NCBI GenBank assembly: GCA_019055375.1 | Contig: JAHQIW010007183.1 | Location: 1-64,000, forward strand | DNA: 64,000 bases | Reading direction: 5' to 3' | Source: Parelaphostrongylus tenuis | Lineage: Eukaryota > Nematoda > Chromadorea > Rhabditida > Metastrongylidae | In this document: one piece after another, positions 55,274 to 64,000 of the stretch | Layout: every line of letters begins with the position of its first letter | How positions within the stretch are numbered: the stretch's first letter is position 1 | Notes under the pieces: model-generated | Told to the model about the DNA's origin: nothing | Database searches by the model: none | Seen by the model: only the letters and a program-made list of their open reading frames with translations | Translations under genes and position numbers: made by a program

Positions 55274-55704
55274 ATGGTATTTTCAATTCAATAACGAAAA
55301 TCATTAATGAGAACGTGTGTGTGTGTGATAGGGCAATTCTAACCACTCCCTCAGGCGCCCATGCCACAATAAAACTTTTGAATGATGAGATTGCAATCCT
55401 ACTACTACCTGCACACTGCAGTTACGGCCGCGCTATTGCGAACTAATGGAAAAATTCAGAAACAGCAAAAACGACAAGACAATGACAAAAAAATGTCACT
55501 TAAAGGTATAATTGGACAGTAACACCAAATGACACATAAAAGTGGAGCCATGCATTCAATATTCATCAGCTAAATCTGTTTGATAGGAAAAATATTTACA
55601 ATTTTGAAACATCGCAAACACTGATGGAAATGTTCAGAAGGTGACCTACTACTTGTTGGCAAGAAATTTTCTGAACTTTTCCGGTTTTGTTGATTATTTG
55701 ACAT

Positions 55705-55905
55705 TTGTTTGAGTTTTCGTTTTCACTATCGTTCAAAGCGGATTTTTTTTTTGTGATAGAATTGTCCCGAGAGCAAATGCGATTGTTGAGACTGCATGAG
55801 TATCGTTGCGTGCCAAAGCAGCTTCTTAACTCAAACTATACTCGTGTAGCATCAACAATCGCTTTTGCTCTCGGGAAAAATCCATCTTGAAACAAATGTA
55901 AAGGT
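55705..55905. mobile_element. Palindromic mini-element made of mariner transposase 5' ends
   Basis: Plus strand, from 55763: LSREQMRLLRLHEYR, a mariner-type N-terminal helix. Minus strand, from about 55877: SREQKRLLMLHEYSLS, a stop, then EAALARNDT, the same region read from the other side. The DNA arms CCCGAGAGCAAATGCGATTG and CAATCGCTTTTGCTCTCGGG are reverse complements, and the outer words ACATTTGTTT / AAACAAATGT also pair. It is thus a hairpin of two head-to-head transposase starts, without the rest of the gene. Confidence 0.65.
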
Positions 55906-56336
55906 GTTATGAATCAAATTTACCGCAAGGTGCGGTTCTAAAAGATAGTAGGAACAAAAATTCAAATGCATCAAAGATAATCAAGAAGAACGAAAAAAGT
56001 CCAAAAAATTCCTTGTCAATCCTTAAATGCTATGCTCACATGACGAACACTTAAAAGTGCTGGTAAACATCAATGTGATCCATCTTGTCAAGGAGAATGT
56101 AAAAGTGAGAAGAAAAACGCTAAAAACATGCAAATATGGGTTATAAGGACTGAAAAAAGTTAGTACTGAGTACATGAACAATAGTTCCATAGTAAATAGA
56201 ATCAAAAAGCATATCGAGAAGGGATGTAAGTATTGATGAGATATTTTCTGGACGAGGTTCCGAAAGAGGAATCGTAATGAGTGACAAGCTTACAACATTG
56301 AGAATGTAAATGTCAAGCGTAAATGACAGACTTACT

Positions 56337-59300
56337 TCATAACACAAAAGGAATGAGGGCTTTGCGATTTTTCGGGTAATTGGGGAACTTGTTATGGTAC
56401 CATCTGAAATAATCACAATACAGTGACGAAGATTTCTATTATGGAGCAAAAAAGATCGTTAAAAAAATAGAAAGAACGGTACTTTCCCATTGTCCGCACC
56501 CTACTCCAACCCTTTGGGAAAAACGCGTTTTTCTGCTTCATTTCTTCGACTTCTAATAATCATTCAAAGCCTGAATCTCGAAAATTACAATGGTGCATTT
56601 GGTTAGGAAAATCTTTTTCGCTTGCTGCGGCAATAAAAATTAAAGTATGTTTCACACTCGGCATTTTTCGCTGGACAGAGCTGTTTTTTCCGACTTTTAA
56701 TGATTTTTCAATAGCACAAACCTGGGAGATTCCAATGGTGCATCTGGATTTCAAAAGAGCTTCTTGGAGCGGTACAGCAGCCAAAAGAGGCTAGAATTTC
56801 ACCAGTGCGCATTCTTTGCTCCGATAGAACGGGATTTGACAACGCTGGTACCAAGCCACCCATTTTTGCAACATAATAGTGATTTAATAGCATAAATTTG
56901 AATGACTAGGAAGACTAGTATGCACAAACTTTGTTCTATCATCCTGTACGCCCAGGCTTTTCATTCTTATTTTATAATGCCAAACTAACCCGCTAATAAG
57001 CCTAAATCTATACACGAAAAGCACAAAAGGATAAGGGATAAAGCTCTCGGCGTTGACCAATCCCTGAGGGATGCGACATGCATTCGTCTCCGATTTCTAA
57101 CTTCGTTTGGGGTGACTGAATGCATATTTGGCCTTTACAATGACCGCGGTGGCCTCCTGTTGAACCAGTGCTGCTTTTCCTCCCAGACAAGTCTGGTACC
57201 AATTTACCGAGCCCGGAGGGATGGATGGCTTGATGAGCCATGAGCACGAGATTGAACCATTGACCTCGTGTGCGACGCAGAGCACCTCTAACCACTGCGC
57301 CACACGAAAAGCATATGAACGCATAAAGGAAATATTAGAATATCACACTCCTATATTTTGTCTATCCCTTTGAAGACCACCGCTGATGGGCTGCGTAGCA
57401 ACGTCGCCTGTGCAGCAGCCGCAGCGTCGCAGGCAGGCGGCATCTATAAGCCTATGCATGCATGTCTGGCTGTACGCCTGCTTTCCCACCAGACGTGACG
57501 CCGCCATTACAATATCTGAGAAAGATTTAACGTCGCGCGGCTCAGTACAAGATGTACCGTATGATCTCTAAAAGGCTAGTTTTTCAGAACGGAAAAAATT
57601 CCTACTTCAATAACAAAAATTGCATTTCACATATGAATTGCGCTGTACCGTCAGTCAATCATGCGATCAATATCACAGTCATTCACACCCCTAGCCGACA
57701 AGAAATGCGCGCCGAGTGCGGAATTCAATCTTCTTTTGGCTGCTACAGCTCAGTACGGTATCTTTTCTAGAAGCAAACATACCAATGAAATTGTCGAGAT
57801 TCGAGCTATCGAACGATTAGTTAATGTCGGGGGAAAAATCAGACTGCTTAAGCGGGAAACATGATTTTTGATGTTGCTAAAGCGCATCGAAAATTTTTTT
57901 TGAAAACGTGAGTAAATCGTCGAAACCTTCGACGGAAAACTGTGATCGAAAAGAACTTACTGATGATGGTGAATGGCTCGTGGACCAAGATTACACGCGG
58001 TAAGGAGCGCGAAAGCAAATGCCGGTAGCGATTGTGACATTATGGCGTATCCAATCCACTCGACAATTTCACCAAAGAAGTTCGCTCCTGAGACGTATTC
58101 GAATAGTCCACCTGTAATATAGGAGACACAAAAATCGCATGGTGCAAGATGGTGCAGAGAAAGGAATTTGGAGAAAATTGTTAGAATAAAACCTTGATGA
58201 AAGGAATGTGATGATCTATGAAAATCGTTTACTTCATTGCTTTTTAGTGAACTATTTTTAGTGTGCGGACCCCGAAACTTCTAACATTCGATTAGTTTAT
58301 CATCTTCTTGATGGACGAACGAACTGGTCGAGCATATCTCGTTGCAATCTTGAGGATAGCTTGGCTGAGGCGTCGCATAGGGCGTTCTTGCTGACTGCCG
58401 GAGATTGTTGCGAGGGTGGAGCTCGGCTTCACGCGCGCCGCGACGAGCATCATAATCACTCAGTCGCGGCGCTCCCTCTTAGTGCACTATGATGCTGTAA
58501 TTATACATCTAGAAACTTCAAAAGACTATAATCCTCAAAATTAATATATGTGTATATTATGCCTAAAATATTTACATATGTCTGAAAAATATGTAAATCT
58601 CAAAGAGGACGAGGGCTGTGGATGGGTGGAGAGTTACGTTCAGTGTGGTGTCGACTCTCACAAACTCCCCCCCCCCCCCCCCCTTCTGTTTTCCTAACAC
58701 TCTCCGGCAATGAAGCAACAAAAACCTTAAGGAACGCCCCAGCCTTGTTATCCTCGAAATTCCAAGATTTCTATGATCAGTACTGTATGACGCTCCTGAA
58801 GGAGACAAATCCTCAACCAGGCGATAGATGCGGGGAGACGAATCGGATGCTAGATCAACACAGTAAAAAGTGTGAAGACGGGCCGTGTATGATAAAAGTA
58901 ATGAAAAATTCCTAACGACATATCTTGCTCGATGCAAAATTGCTAGTAGCAGCACTACTAATGGCAATATAAGTTCGATGGCTGATATTTCGGCAACTTT
59001 TCAGAGTGTGGACGCACTCAGTTAACTATTCATATAATTCGGTGGATTATCGATGCCTGTTATACCGCGCTCAAATCAGGTAAAAATGCATTGAGAATCC
59101 ACCCAATCATCTGATTAGTTTACACGCCGTCCGCCCAGTCTCGGAAGAAGGTGAAGTCGTCGAAATGTCAACCAACGAACTGCTACTACCGCTAGTTCCA
59201 CTGCTAGTGGTAATTTTGTGCCGGCTAAAGAAAATAAGTTCTTACGAATTATATGCTAGTACGTCGAGTCATAAGCAAAACTTCCGAACCCTAAGCGAGA

Positions 59301-62300
59301 GCTAAACTTTCGTTTTATCTAAAAGAGGGCGCGTGCTACCACTACCCCATCAAGGTCACCGCTTTCTTACCACTACTTATTCTCAAAAATGTGATAATTT
59401 TACAACGAAATAACTATTGTTGGCCGAAATGAGAAGGATAACGGATAAAGCTCTCGGCGTTAATCAATCTCTGCGGGACGTGCAGTGCATTCGTCTTCAA
59501 TTGTTAACTTCGTCTGAGGTGATTGAATGCTTATCTGGGCTATACAATGACTCGCGATGGAATTCCGCTGTATCGAGTCAGTATTGTTTATCTTCCCAGA
59601 CATATCTGAGACCAGTCTGGTACAAATTTACCAATCCAGAAGGAGTTAGTGGCTCGATGGGTCATCAACGCGAGATCGAACCATCCATCTTGTGTGCGAC
59701 ACAACCCCTGACCATTGCGCCACACGCACTCCTTCCTATCCTATCCTATCCTTTCCATACTTCCTTACATAACAAAAAAAAAGTTGCAGGAACAAAAAAA
59801 AAAGTAGAGAATCTATAGCACTTTTGAACCTTGTGGTATCTTGTATCCGGTTTCACCAGGTCGTCGAAGACTGTGAAGTATTCTGTCCGATGTTATGTTT
59901 ATGAACATTCCACTGGCAAAAATTAACAACCCTGAATGCGTTCCTTTGTGTCAATTAAAAAAAATAAGTTTATATTCTGAAATCTTTGAATATATTTGAT
60001 TCAAACCATTCTCGTACACAGTAAAAAAATATCAAATATTTTTGGCTCACCAATGTATGTAGAGATATGTGAGAAAAAGTTTGCTGGCCAATAATATTGT
60101 CCATGATAGCTACCCTGAAATATCAGTATTTCATTAACAATAGTTTATATTCAGTGATATTCAACACAAAAAGCATCCAAGTGATATTCTGCACTCGAGG
60201 TGATCGTGAAGAGAACGAACTAGCGTGACAAACCTGCAAATAACCATTCCCAATACAAAACACAACAGCAGCGAGCCAGATGTACCATGGTGTTCCATTC
60301 CCAGATTTCAACTGCAATGAATAGACGAATGTTCTGAAAAGAAGATTTTTTAGAAGAAAATTAGAGCCCAATAGTCCAGTTCTTGAGAGAACAATCTCAG
60401 ATAGTTCACAGTTTTTTTTTTGACAGGCCAAAACACGAGGTTGTACTCGTTAAATTCATTTGAACAGCCGATATTGTGGTGAACTTCACCTTTTTCACAG
60501 CCTCGAAAATCGGATTGTCTACAACCCCATCAGCCAGGTTATTAAGCCAATAATAGCGATTGAACAATAAAAGCATAAAGCTCTCAGCGTTGATCAATCC
60601 CTAGGCCATGCACTAGGCTTCATTCGTGGCATCGTAGAGGTGGGATGCATATCAGGCCTTCACAATGACTCGTAGTGGCCTGGCATTGTATCAAGTCAGT
60701 GCTGTTGTTCTCTAAAATAAATGTGGTACCAATTCACCTACTTCGGATGGATGAAAAAGTTGGTCACCTTTAAGCTCAAGATCGAACCATCGATCATCGA
60801 TTGATCGATTAAGTCTATCTCCGAGCACCTCTAAGCAGTTCGCTCACGAGCTCAGTTGAACAATACCGGGCTTGATAGGCAGTGAGTCTTGGAAATCTCA
60901 TATAGCTTGCCAAGCCTAGTTATTAGTGCCACCGGTTCCTCTAGACGACAAAAGCTTTGAACATGTTTTTTCAGACCCAGATTGGTTCACTAAATCTTTC
61001 GCACCATCCGACCATAGTTTAGCCGATTATACCACTGAAGTCAATGATAATTAGATAATCGGGAACCAGTAATCAGGTTTGGCTAGGCCTTACTCTGCGA
61101 TAAACAAAATCGGGACAATCATGTAGAAAGGAGGCTAAAGGGATTTTAAAGAAAATGTTCTGAAAAACCAATTCAAGAGCTGTCTGTATAGAAAGCGCTC
61201 ACTGCCATGAAAGAATTGAAGTAGCAGAAGTTACGTGAGGTTTGGCGCTGAAATAAAAGAATGTGGCAAATATGGACAAAGCGATGTATTGCCTTCTTTG
61301 ATCGACTGCTTTTGAAGAGTCTGACAAAAACCATACGTAGTCTTTGAGAATGCATTTAGTCGTCGGTTTTCTTATATTTAACCCGTAGCAACGTTCGGTA
61401 GACACGCGTTTCGGCGGTTTGTCATTATCAACGTTTTTTCACTCGCCCACTGTTAAATAGATGGGGCGATGAGCAATGATACATTCTCGTCAAGTGAAAT
61501 ATCACACTTGAAGAGAGCGTATCATTCGTCTGCTGAACTGTTGCCACAAGCGAAATATAACAAAATCTCGTAAAACGGCTAGAAGCATTCTCTAAGACTA
61601 TACACGAATGTCTGGTACTTTTCTGTATCGGCTTCCCAAAACACCCTTTTATAATGCTGTAGAACCCAAAGTAAAATAATGTTTCCCACGACCACGTGCT
61701 TTCTTTCTCATCCCGCTCCTATTTCGCTGAACAGAACTGCTTCATCAGAATGCTGATAGTCTTTCCATAGCTCAAGTACCGAAGAACTCAAAAATGTGTT
61801 TGCGGTTGAAAAAGCTCTTTTGATGTCGCTGCTGTAGAAGAAAAGCTTTGTTTTTACCCCTCGCCGGACAGAGCTCTTTCTTCGGACTATTGATAGTCAC
61901 TCGATAGTGTAAGCTCCAATGATTTCAACGTTGCGGCTATTTTCCGGTAAAACCGTTTCACTGCAAAGTAGTGGGGAAAACAAGATCAAGTTTCACATAT
62001 TCGGCCGCCTCTTTACCGGCTACCTTATAGGCGAGTGATCGATGATCTTAAGGGCTAGACATGTGTGGCGCAACTTGTTGCTCAATCGGGAATCTTTCCA
62101 CCCCTCTGAAAGATATTTCAAATAAAACGATTGAATCACATGTGCGAGATTTCCTCTATACATTCATATGTTTTCATGCTTCCAGAAAAGTATACGCGTG
62201 ATAAGAATGAAGGAGCGCTGCAGGGTGAAATATGGTGTTATCCTGGATGCTTCAGCGTTTTGAAAGGGTGCTTCGAAAAACCGATCACGTAGAGCGCTAG

Positions 62301-63669
62301 CCAGAAATTTAAGCTTCTGAATGATTGCTAGAACTCTTATGAGAAGTTTTTGTCCAGCAAATGGGGTCGAATATTTCTTTCTCACCGTCTAACAGAAAAG
62401 AGCAGAATGTTTTAATCCAGGTTTTTGAAAAACAGTCGAATAAAGAAGGTACTGTATTGTCCATACCAACTGCAGGTCACCTACTGTAGGCACGTTGGCA
62501 GTTAATGATTATTTCACTTGACGAGAGCGTATCATTCTCCGTTACTCTACCTCTATTATAGTGGCCGAGTGAAAGGCACTGATTTCTGTTCAACAACTCC
62601 TAGGTGTTAAATACAGCTCTTATTGATTACTAGTAATGCAATACAATACAGTGAAGTATAGCAGCGTAAATAGTTTAACAGTCGTGGTGGCTTACGTTTC
62701 AGCGAGATTCGCCATCTTCAGAGCCGCTTAAATGTTTCAGGTCTTTCAATTATTCATTGAAAATCAACCAGTTAGAGTCAGTGCGCAAGTGAGACATTTT
62801 CAGAGACTATTATGATAAACTCATTGGATAAACAACGCTACTATGCTATCATACCATCGCTAAAAGTGATTAATCAAAAAGAATTCTGTTTGATCTTCCA
62901 ATATCCAACATCTGTCAGCGTGACTGGGTTCAATGTCAATATCGACTACCTGGGCCAAACTGTTGACAGTTGGTTCCTGACAGATAGAAGCGCTGTAGCG
63001 TAGAAACAGTGGTGGCAAAACGGTCGTCAGTAGTGCAGCGGATTAGAGCACGAGATCCCAGATAGAGTGGGATATGTGTTCGAATCCCGCTTGACGCGAA
63101 AGTTTTGCACTTCATCCTACATCACTGGGTATAAACAAGACTTCCCTGAGAACTCAGGACAAACAATCTGAAAGTGTTCACTACAGAAGTGAATCTGGAT
63201 GGCTTGCACAGAATAATATTGAGCAACTTTATATATCGAATGGGAATCGAACACGGCTTACACCCTTTCCGCAGGCGCGTGCTAACCAATCGCACTACCA
63301 AGGCTCCTGTTCTGCTAGCACTCTTGAGTTAATACTAAATAGGCAGTGGTAATCACTCTTTTCAAGAGATACACGGATTATCAGCATCATTTGATATACG
63401 AAAGCTGAAGTGATGACTATCCGCAAAGTCCTCGAACGTGTGTGTATGAGCACCCTTTGGCTTCCCACCCTCACTCTCCTCCTCCAGAAAAAAAACTTTC
63501 GTATTCTAAAAGAACTCTCGAGAAACCTGCACCTGTTAAAGTAGTGGAGCACAAAAGTGGTTAATATCAGAATTCCAGCAGCACTTCGGCATCCAAAGAC
63601 GTAATAAAGAGGAATAGCAAACGATGGGAGCTCTTGTGTGAACCATGACAATCTCGGTGGTATCATCAG
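56337..63669 (-). CDS. SRD5A: Steroid 5-alpha-reductase (SRD5A1/2 family), 5' incomplete
   Basis: A membrane enzyme reducing the 4,5 double bond of 3-oxo-4-ene steroids with NADPH in the ER. Minus-strand exons: 63669-63533, 60333-60234, 60114-60051, 59931-59830, 58111-57961, 56403-56337 (stop). All have GT-AG borders and phases 2, 0, 1, 1, 2 that match, with no internal stop. About 206 residues result; human SRD5A2 has 254, so about 45-50 N-terminal residues lie outside or upstream. Signatures: LSWFTQELPSFAIPLYY (Glu of QELPSF at 63633-63631, equivalent to E57 of human SRD5A2), HYFNRTFVYSL (Tyr at 60323-60321, equivalent to Y91), NITSDRILHSLRRPGETGYK, GGLFEYVSGANFFGEIVEWI, and C-terminal NYPKNRKALIPFVL. 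Several hydrophobic segments fit a multi-pass protein. It appears intact. Introns hold SINEs and other repeats. The physiological substrate in nematodes is not known from sequence. Confidence 0.93.
56500..56885. repeat. Diverged family F-like repeat
   Basis: The word CGCTGGACAGAGCTGTTTTT resembles CGCCGGACAGAGCTCTTTCT at 61.86 kb and CGCCAAACAGAGCTTTTCCT at 42.74 kb. The local words AATGGTGCAT-TGG also occur twice here. Located in the last intron of the reductase. Confidence 0.4.
57038..57306 (-). repeat. tRNA-derived SINE (family A), well preserved
   Basis: On the minus strand the head CGTGTGGCGCAGTGGTTAGA, GGTGCTCTGCGTCGCACACG and box B GGTTCAATCTCG are clear. The body includes CATCCCTCCGGGCTCGGTAA and GTCATTGTAAAGGCCAAATA. 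Best copy for defining the family. Located in a reductase intron. Confidence 0.8.
57380..57525. repeat. GC-rich repeat related to 39.37-39.56 kb
   Basis: TCGCAGGCAGGCGGCATCTA and GCCTGCTTTCCCACCAGACG parallel the other copy. Confidence 0.45.
58260..58490. repeat. Dispersed repeat related to 30.36-30.55 kb
   Basis: See the partner. This copy is longer and GC-rich at its right end (GCGCGCCGCGACGAGCATCA). Confidence 0.5.
58667..58683. repeat. Seventeen-C run
   Basis: A homopolymer in a reductase intron. Frames across it are meaningless. Confidence 0.95.
59428..59730 (-). repeat. tRNA-derived SINE (family A)
   Basis: Plus-strand view: GGATAAAGCTCTCGGCGTTA, TTCGTCTGAGGTGATTGAAT, GTCTGGTACAAATTTACCAA, GAGATCGAACCATCCATCTT, CTGACCATTGCGCCACACG. 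A short CCTAT repeat adjoins it. Confidence 0.75.
60575..60858 (-). repeat. tRNA-derived SINE (family A)
   Basis: Plus-strand view: AAAGCTCTCAGCGTTGATCA, CAGGCCTTCACAATGACTCG, GTGGTACCAATTCACCTACT, AAGATCGAACCATCGATCAT, GAGCACCTCTAAGCAGTTCG. Confidence 0.7.
61790..62420. repeat. Family F repeat, diverged parts of two arms
   Basis: At 61850-61945 CGCCGGACAGAGCTCTTTCT and TATTGATAGTCACTCGATAG match 42.74-42.80 kb. At 62265-62420 the word AGCCAGAAATTTAAGCTTCT and the following TGATTGCTAGAACTCTTATG match 53.70-53.77 kb. Orientation suggests a decayed inverted-repeat element in the reductase intron. Confidence 0.45.
62689..62725 (-). ncRNA. Hammerhead ribozyme-like motif, second copy
   Basis: On the minus strand: GGCT (62725-62722), CTGAAGA (62721-62715), hairpin with GCGA / TCGC, GAAA, CGTA, AGCC (62692-62689). 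Stem I GGCT/AGCC is the same as in the copy at 27.8 kb; the cleavage triplet is GUA, also permitted, and ACGU at the stem III position is self-complementary. No Penelope-like coding sequence was recognised beside it. Confidence 0.5.
62905..63130 (+). repeat. tRNA-derived SINE (family C), best copy
   Basis: The leader CTGTCAGCGTGACTGGGTTC and CTACCTGGGCCAAACTGTTG is followed by a head GTAGTGCAGCGGATTAGAGC, TGTTCGAATCCCGCTTGACG and tail CGAAAGTTTTGCACTTCATC. It matches 13.64 kb. The leader is akin to that of family B, so B and C may be one family with different heads. Confidence 0.65.
63230..63330 (-). repeat. tRNA-like SINE (family E)
   Basis: On the minus strand: GGAGCCTTGGTAGTGCGATT, GGTTAGCACGCGCCTGCGG and GTGTTCGATTCCCATTCG. 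Its A and B boxes are good. Confidence 0.6.
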
Positions 63670-63803
63670 CTGAAACAATGAGAACTGGCTCCACTAAGAT
63701 ATTCGATATACACGGGAAACTTGCTTCTTTAAGATAATATAATTTGAAATATTGTTGAACTATGATTTCGTCATTTATTGACGAACTATTTTCGGGACCA
63801 AGG

Positions 63804-63999
63804 ACCCACGGCCTCTGCATCCCTGACTAGCAACTGTAAGCGGTCGGCTCCACCTCCCCTACGTCTTTAACTCCAGCGTGTTTCGTCTAACAACGGCAGG
63901 CTGTTGTATAAAACAATGGCACGCTGGCGGTTAGAGATGGCGGGGAGGTGGAGCAGACCGTCCAGAGCTGTCAATTCGAGATGCAGAGGCCGTGAGCTC
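63804..63999. repeat. GC-rich hairpin element
   Basis: Arms pair over most of about 195 bases: CCACGGCCTCTGCATC / GATGCAGAGGCCGTG, GGTCGGCTCCACCTCCCC / GGGGAGGTGGAGCAGACC, CCAGCGTG / CACGCTGG, around a centre near 63905. It contrasts with AT-rich flanks. Probably a MITE just upstream of the reductase exon at 63.67 kb. Confidence 0.65.
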
Positions 64000-64000
64000 A

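Noticed and set aside
56023..56449. A membrane-protein gene on the minus strand
   Set aside because: The 102-residue frame overlaps the reductase's last exon in another frame; its hydrophobic look is typical of AT-rich noncoding DNA.
58572..58967. A 131-residue minus-strand gene in the reductase intron
   Set aside because: It crosses a 17-C run and has no motif. The reductase exon first sought here was found at 59931-59830.
1..64000. CRISPR arrays, operons or bacterial signals
   Set aside because: Introns, SINEs and mariner elements show eukaryotic nuclear DNA; no spaced direct repeats of CRISPR type are present.

Overview
This is nuclear DNA of a nematode, most likely a strongylid and probably a hookworm. 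The case rests on inference from gene style and repeats, not on a marker gene: AT-rich sequence, short exons (54-153 bases) with consensus donors and TTTCAG-type acceptors, introns from about 50 bases to several kb, CpG-decayed retroelements, tRNA-headed SINEs, and mariner relics whose ends resemble the cecropia/Hsmar1-type termini known from the hookworm element bandit. Nothing bacterial is present. Most long open frames are not genes; real coding sequence had to be assembled from short exons.

Layout. (1) 1.2-12.4 kb, plus strand: fourteen exons of an aromatic-L-amino-acid/tyrosine decarboxylase. The pyridoxal-phosphate lysine and other key residues are present, but the frame breaks in two or three exons and the C-terminus is not found, so it looks like a young pseudogene or an indel-bearing assembly. 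(2) 12.5-30.3 kb: mostly repeats, with SINEs, mariner fragments, a LINE 3' end, palindromic foldback elements and a mariner/Penelope-like composite at 25.5-27.9 kb; a tentative minus-strand gene lies at 20.6-21.75 kb. (3) 30.9-44.5 kb, minus strand: exons of an acidic, RS-rich, C2H2 zinc-finger protein (44.5 to 37.6 kb) and a CCCH zinc-finger exon like ZC3H14/SUT-2 at 31 kb, possibly the same gene. An RTE-type LINE of about 3.3 kb and a piece of a second copy in opposite orientation sit between them. (4) 44.6-56 kb: repeats, including two large inverted-repeat elements and a tail-to-tail SINE pair. (5) 56.3-63.7 kb, minus strand: six exons in perfect phase of a steroid 5-alpha-reductase, with both catalytic residues; only the N-terminal exon or exons are missing, probably beyond the right edge.

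The genes do not form a pathway. The most interesting content is mobile: two copies of a hammerhead-ribozyme-like motif (one just downstream of a Penelope-like GIY-YIG domain), a family of long palindromes sharing TTAAGACCACGCTCAAATT ends, a 200-base hairpin whose two arms both encode the start of a mariner transposase, and a miniature mariner resembling human MADE1. All assignments come from reading the sequence; no database search was run.
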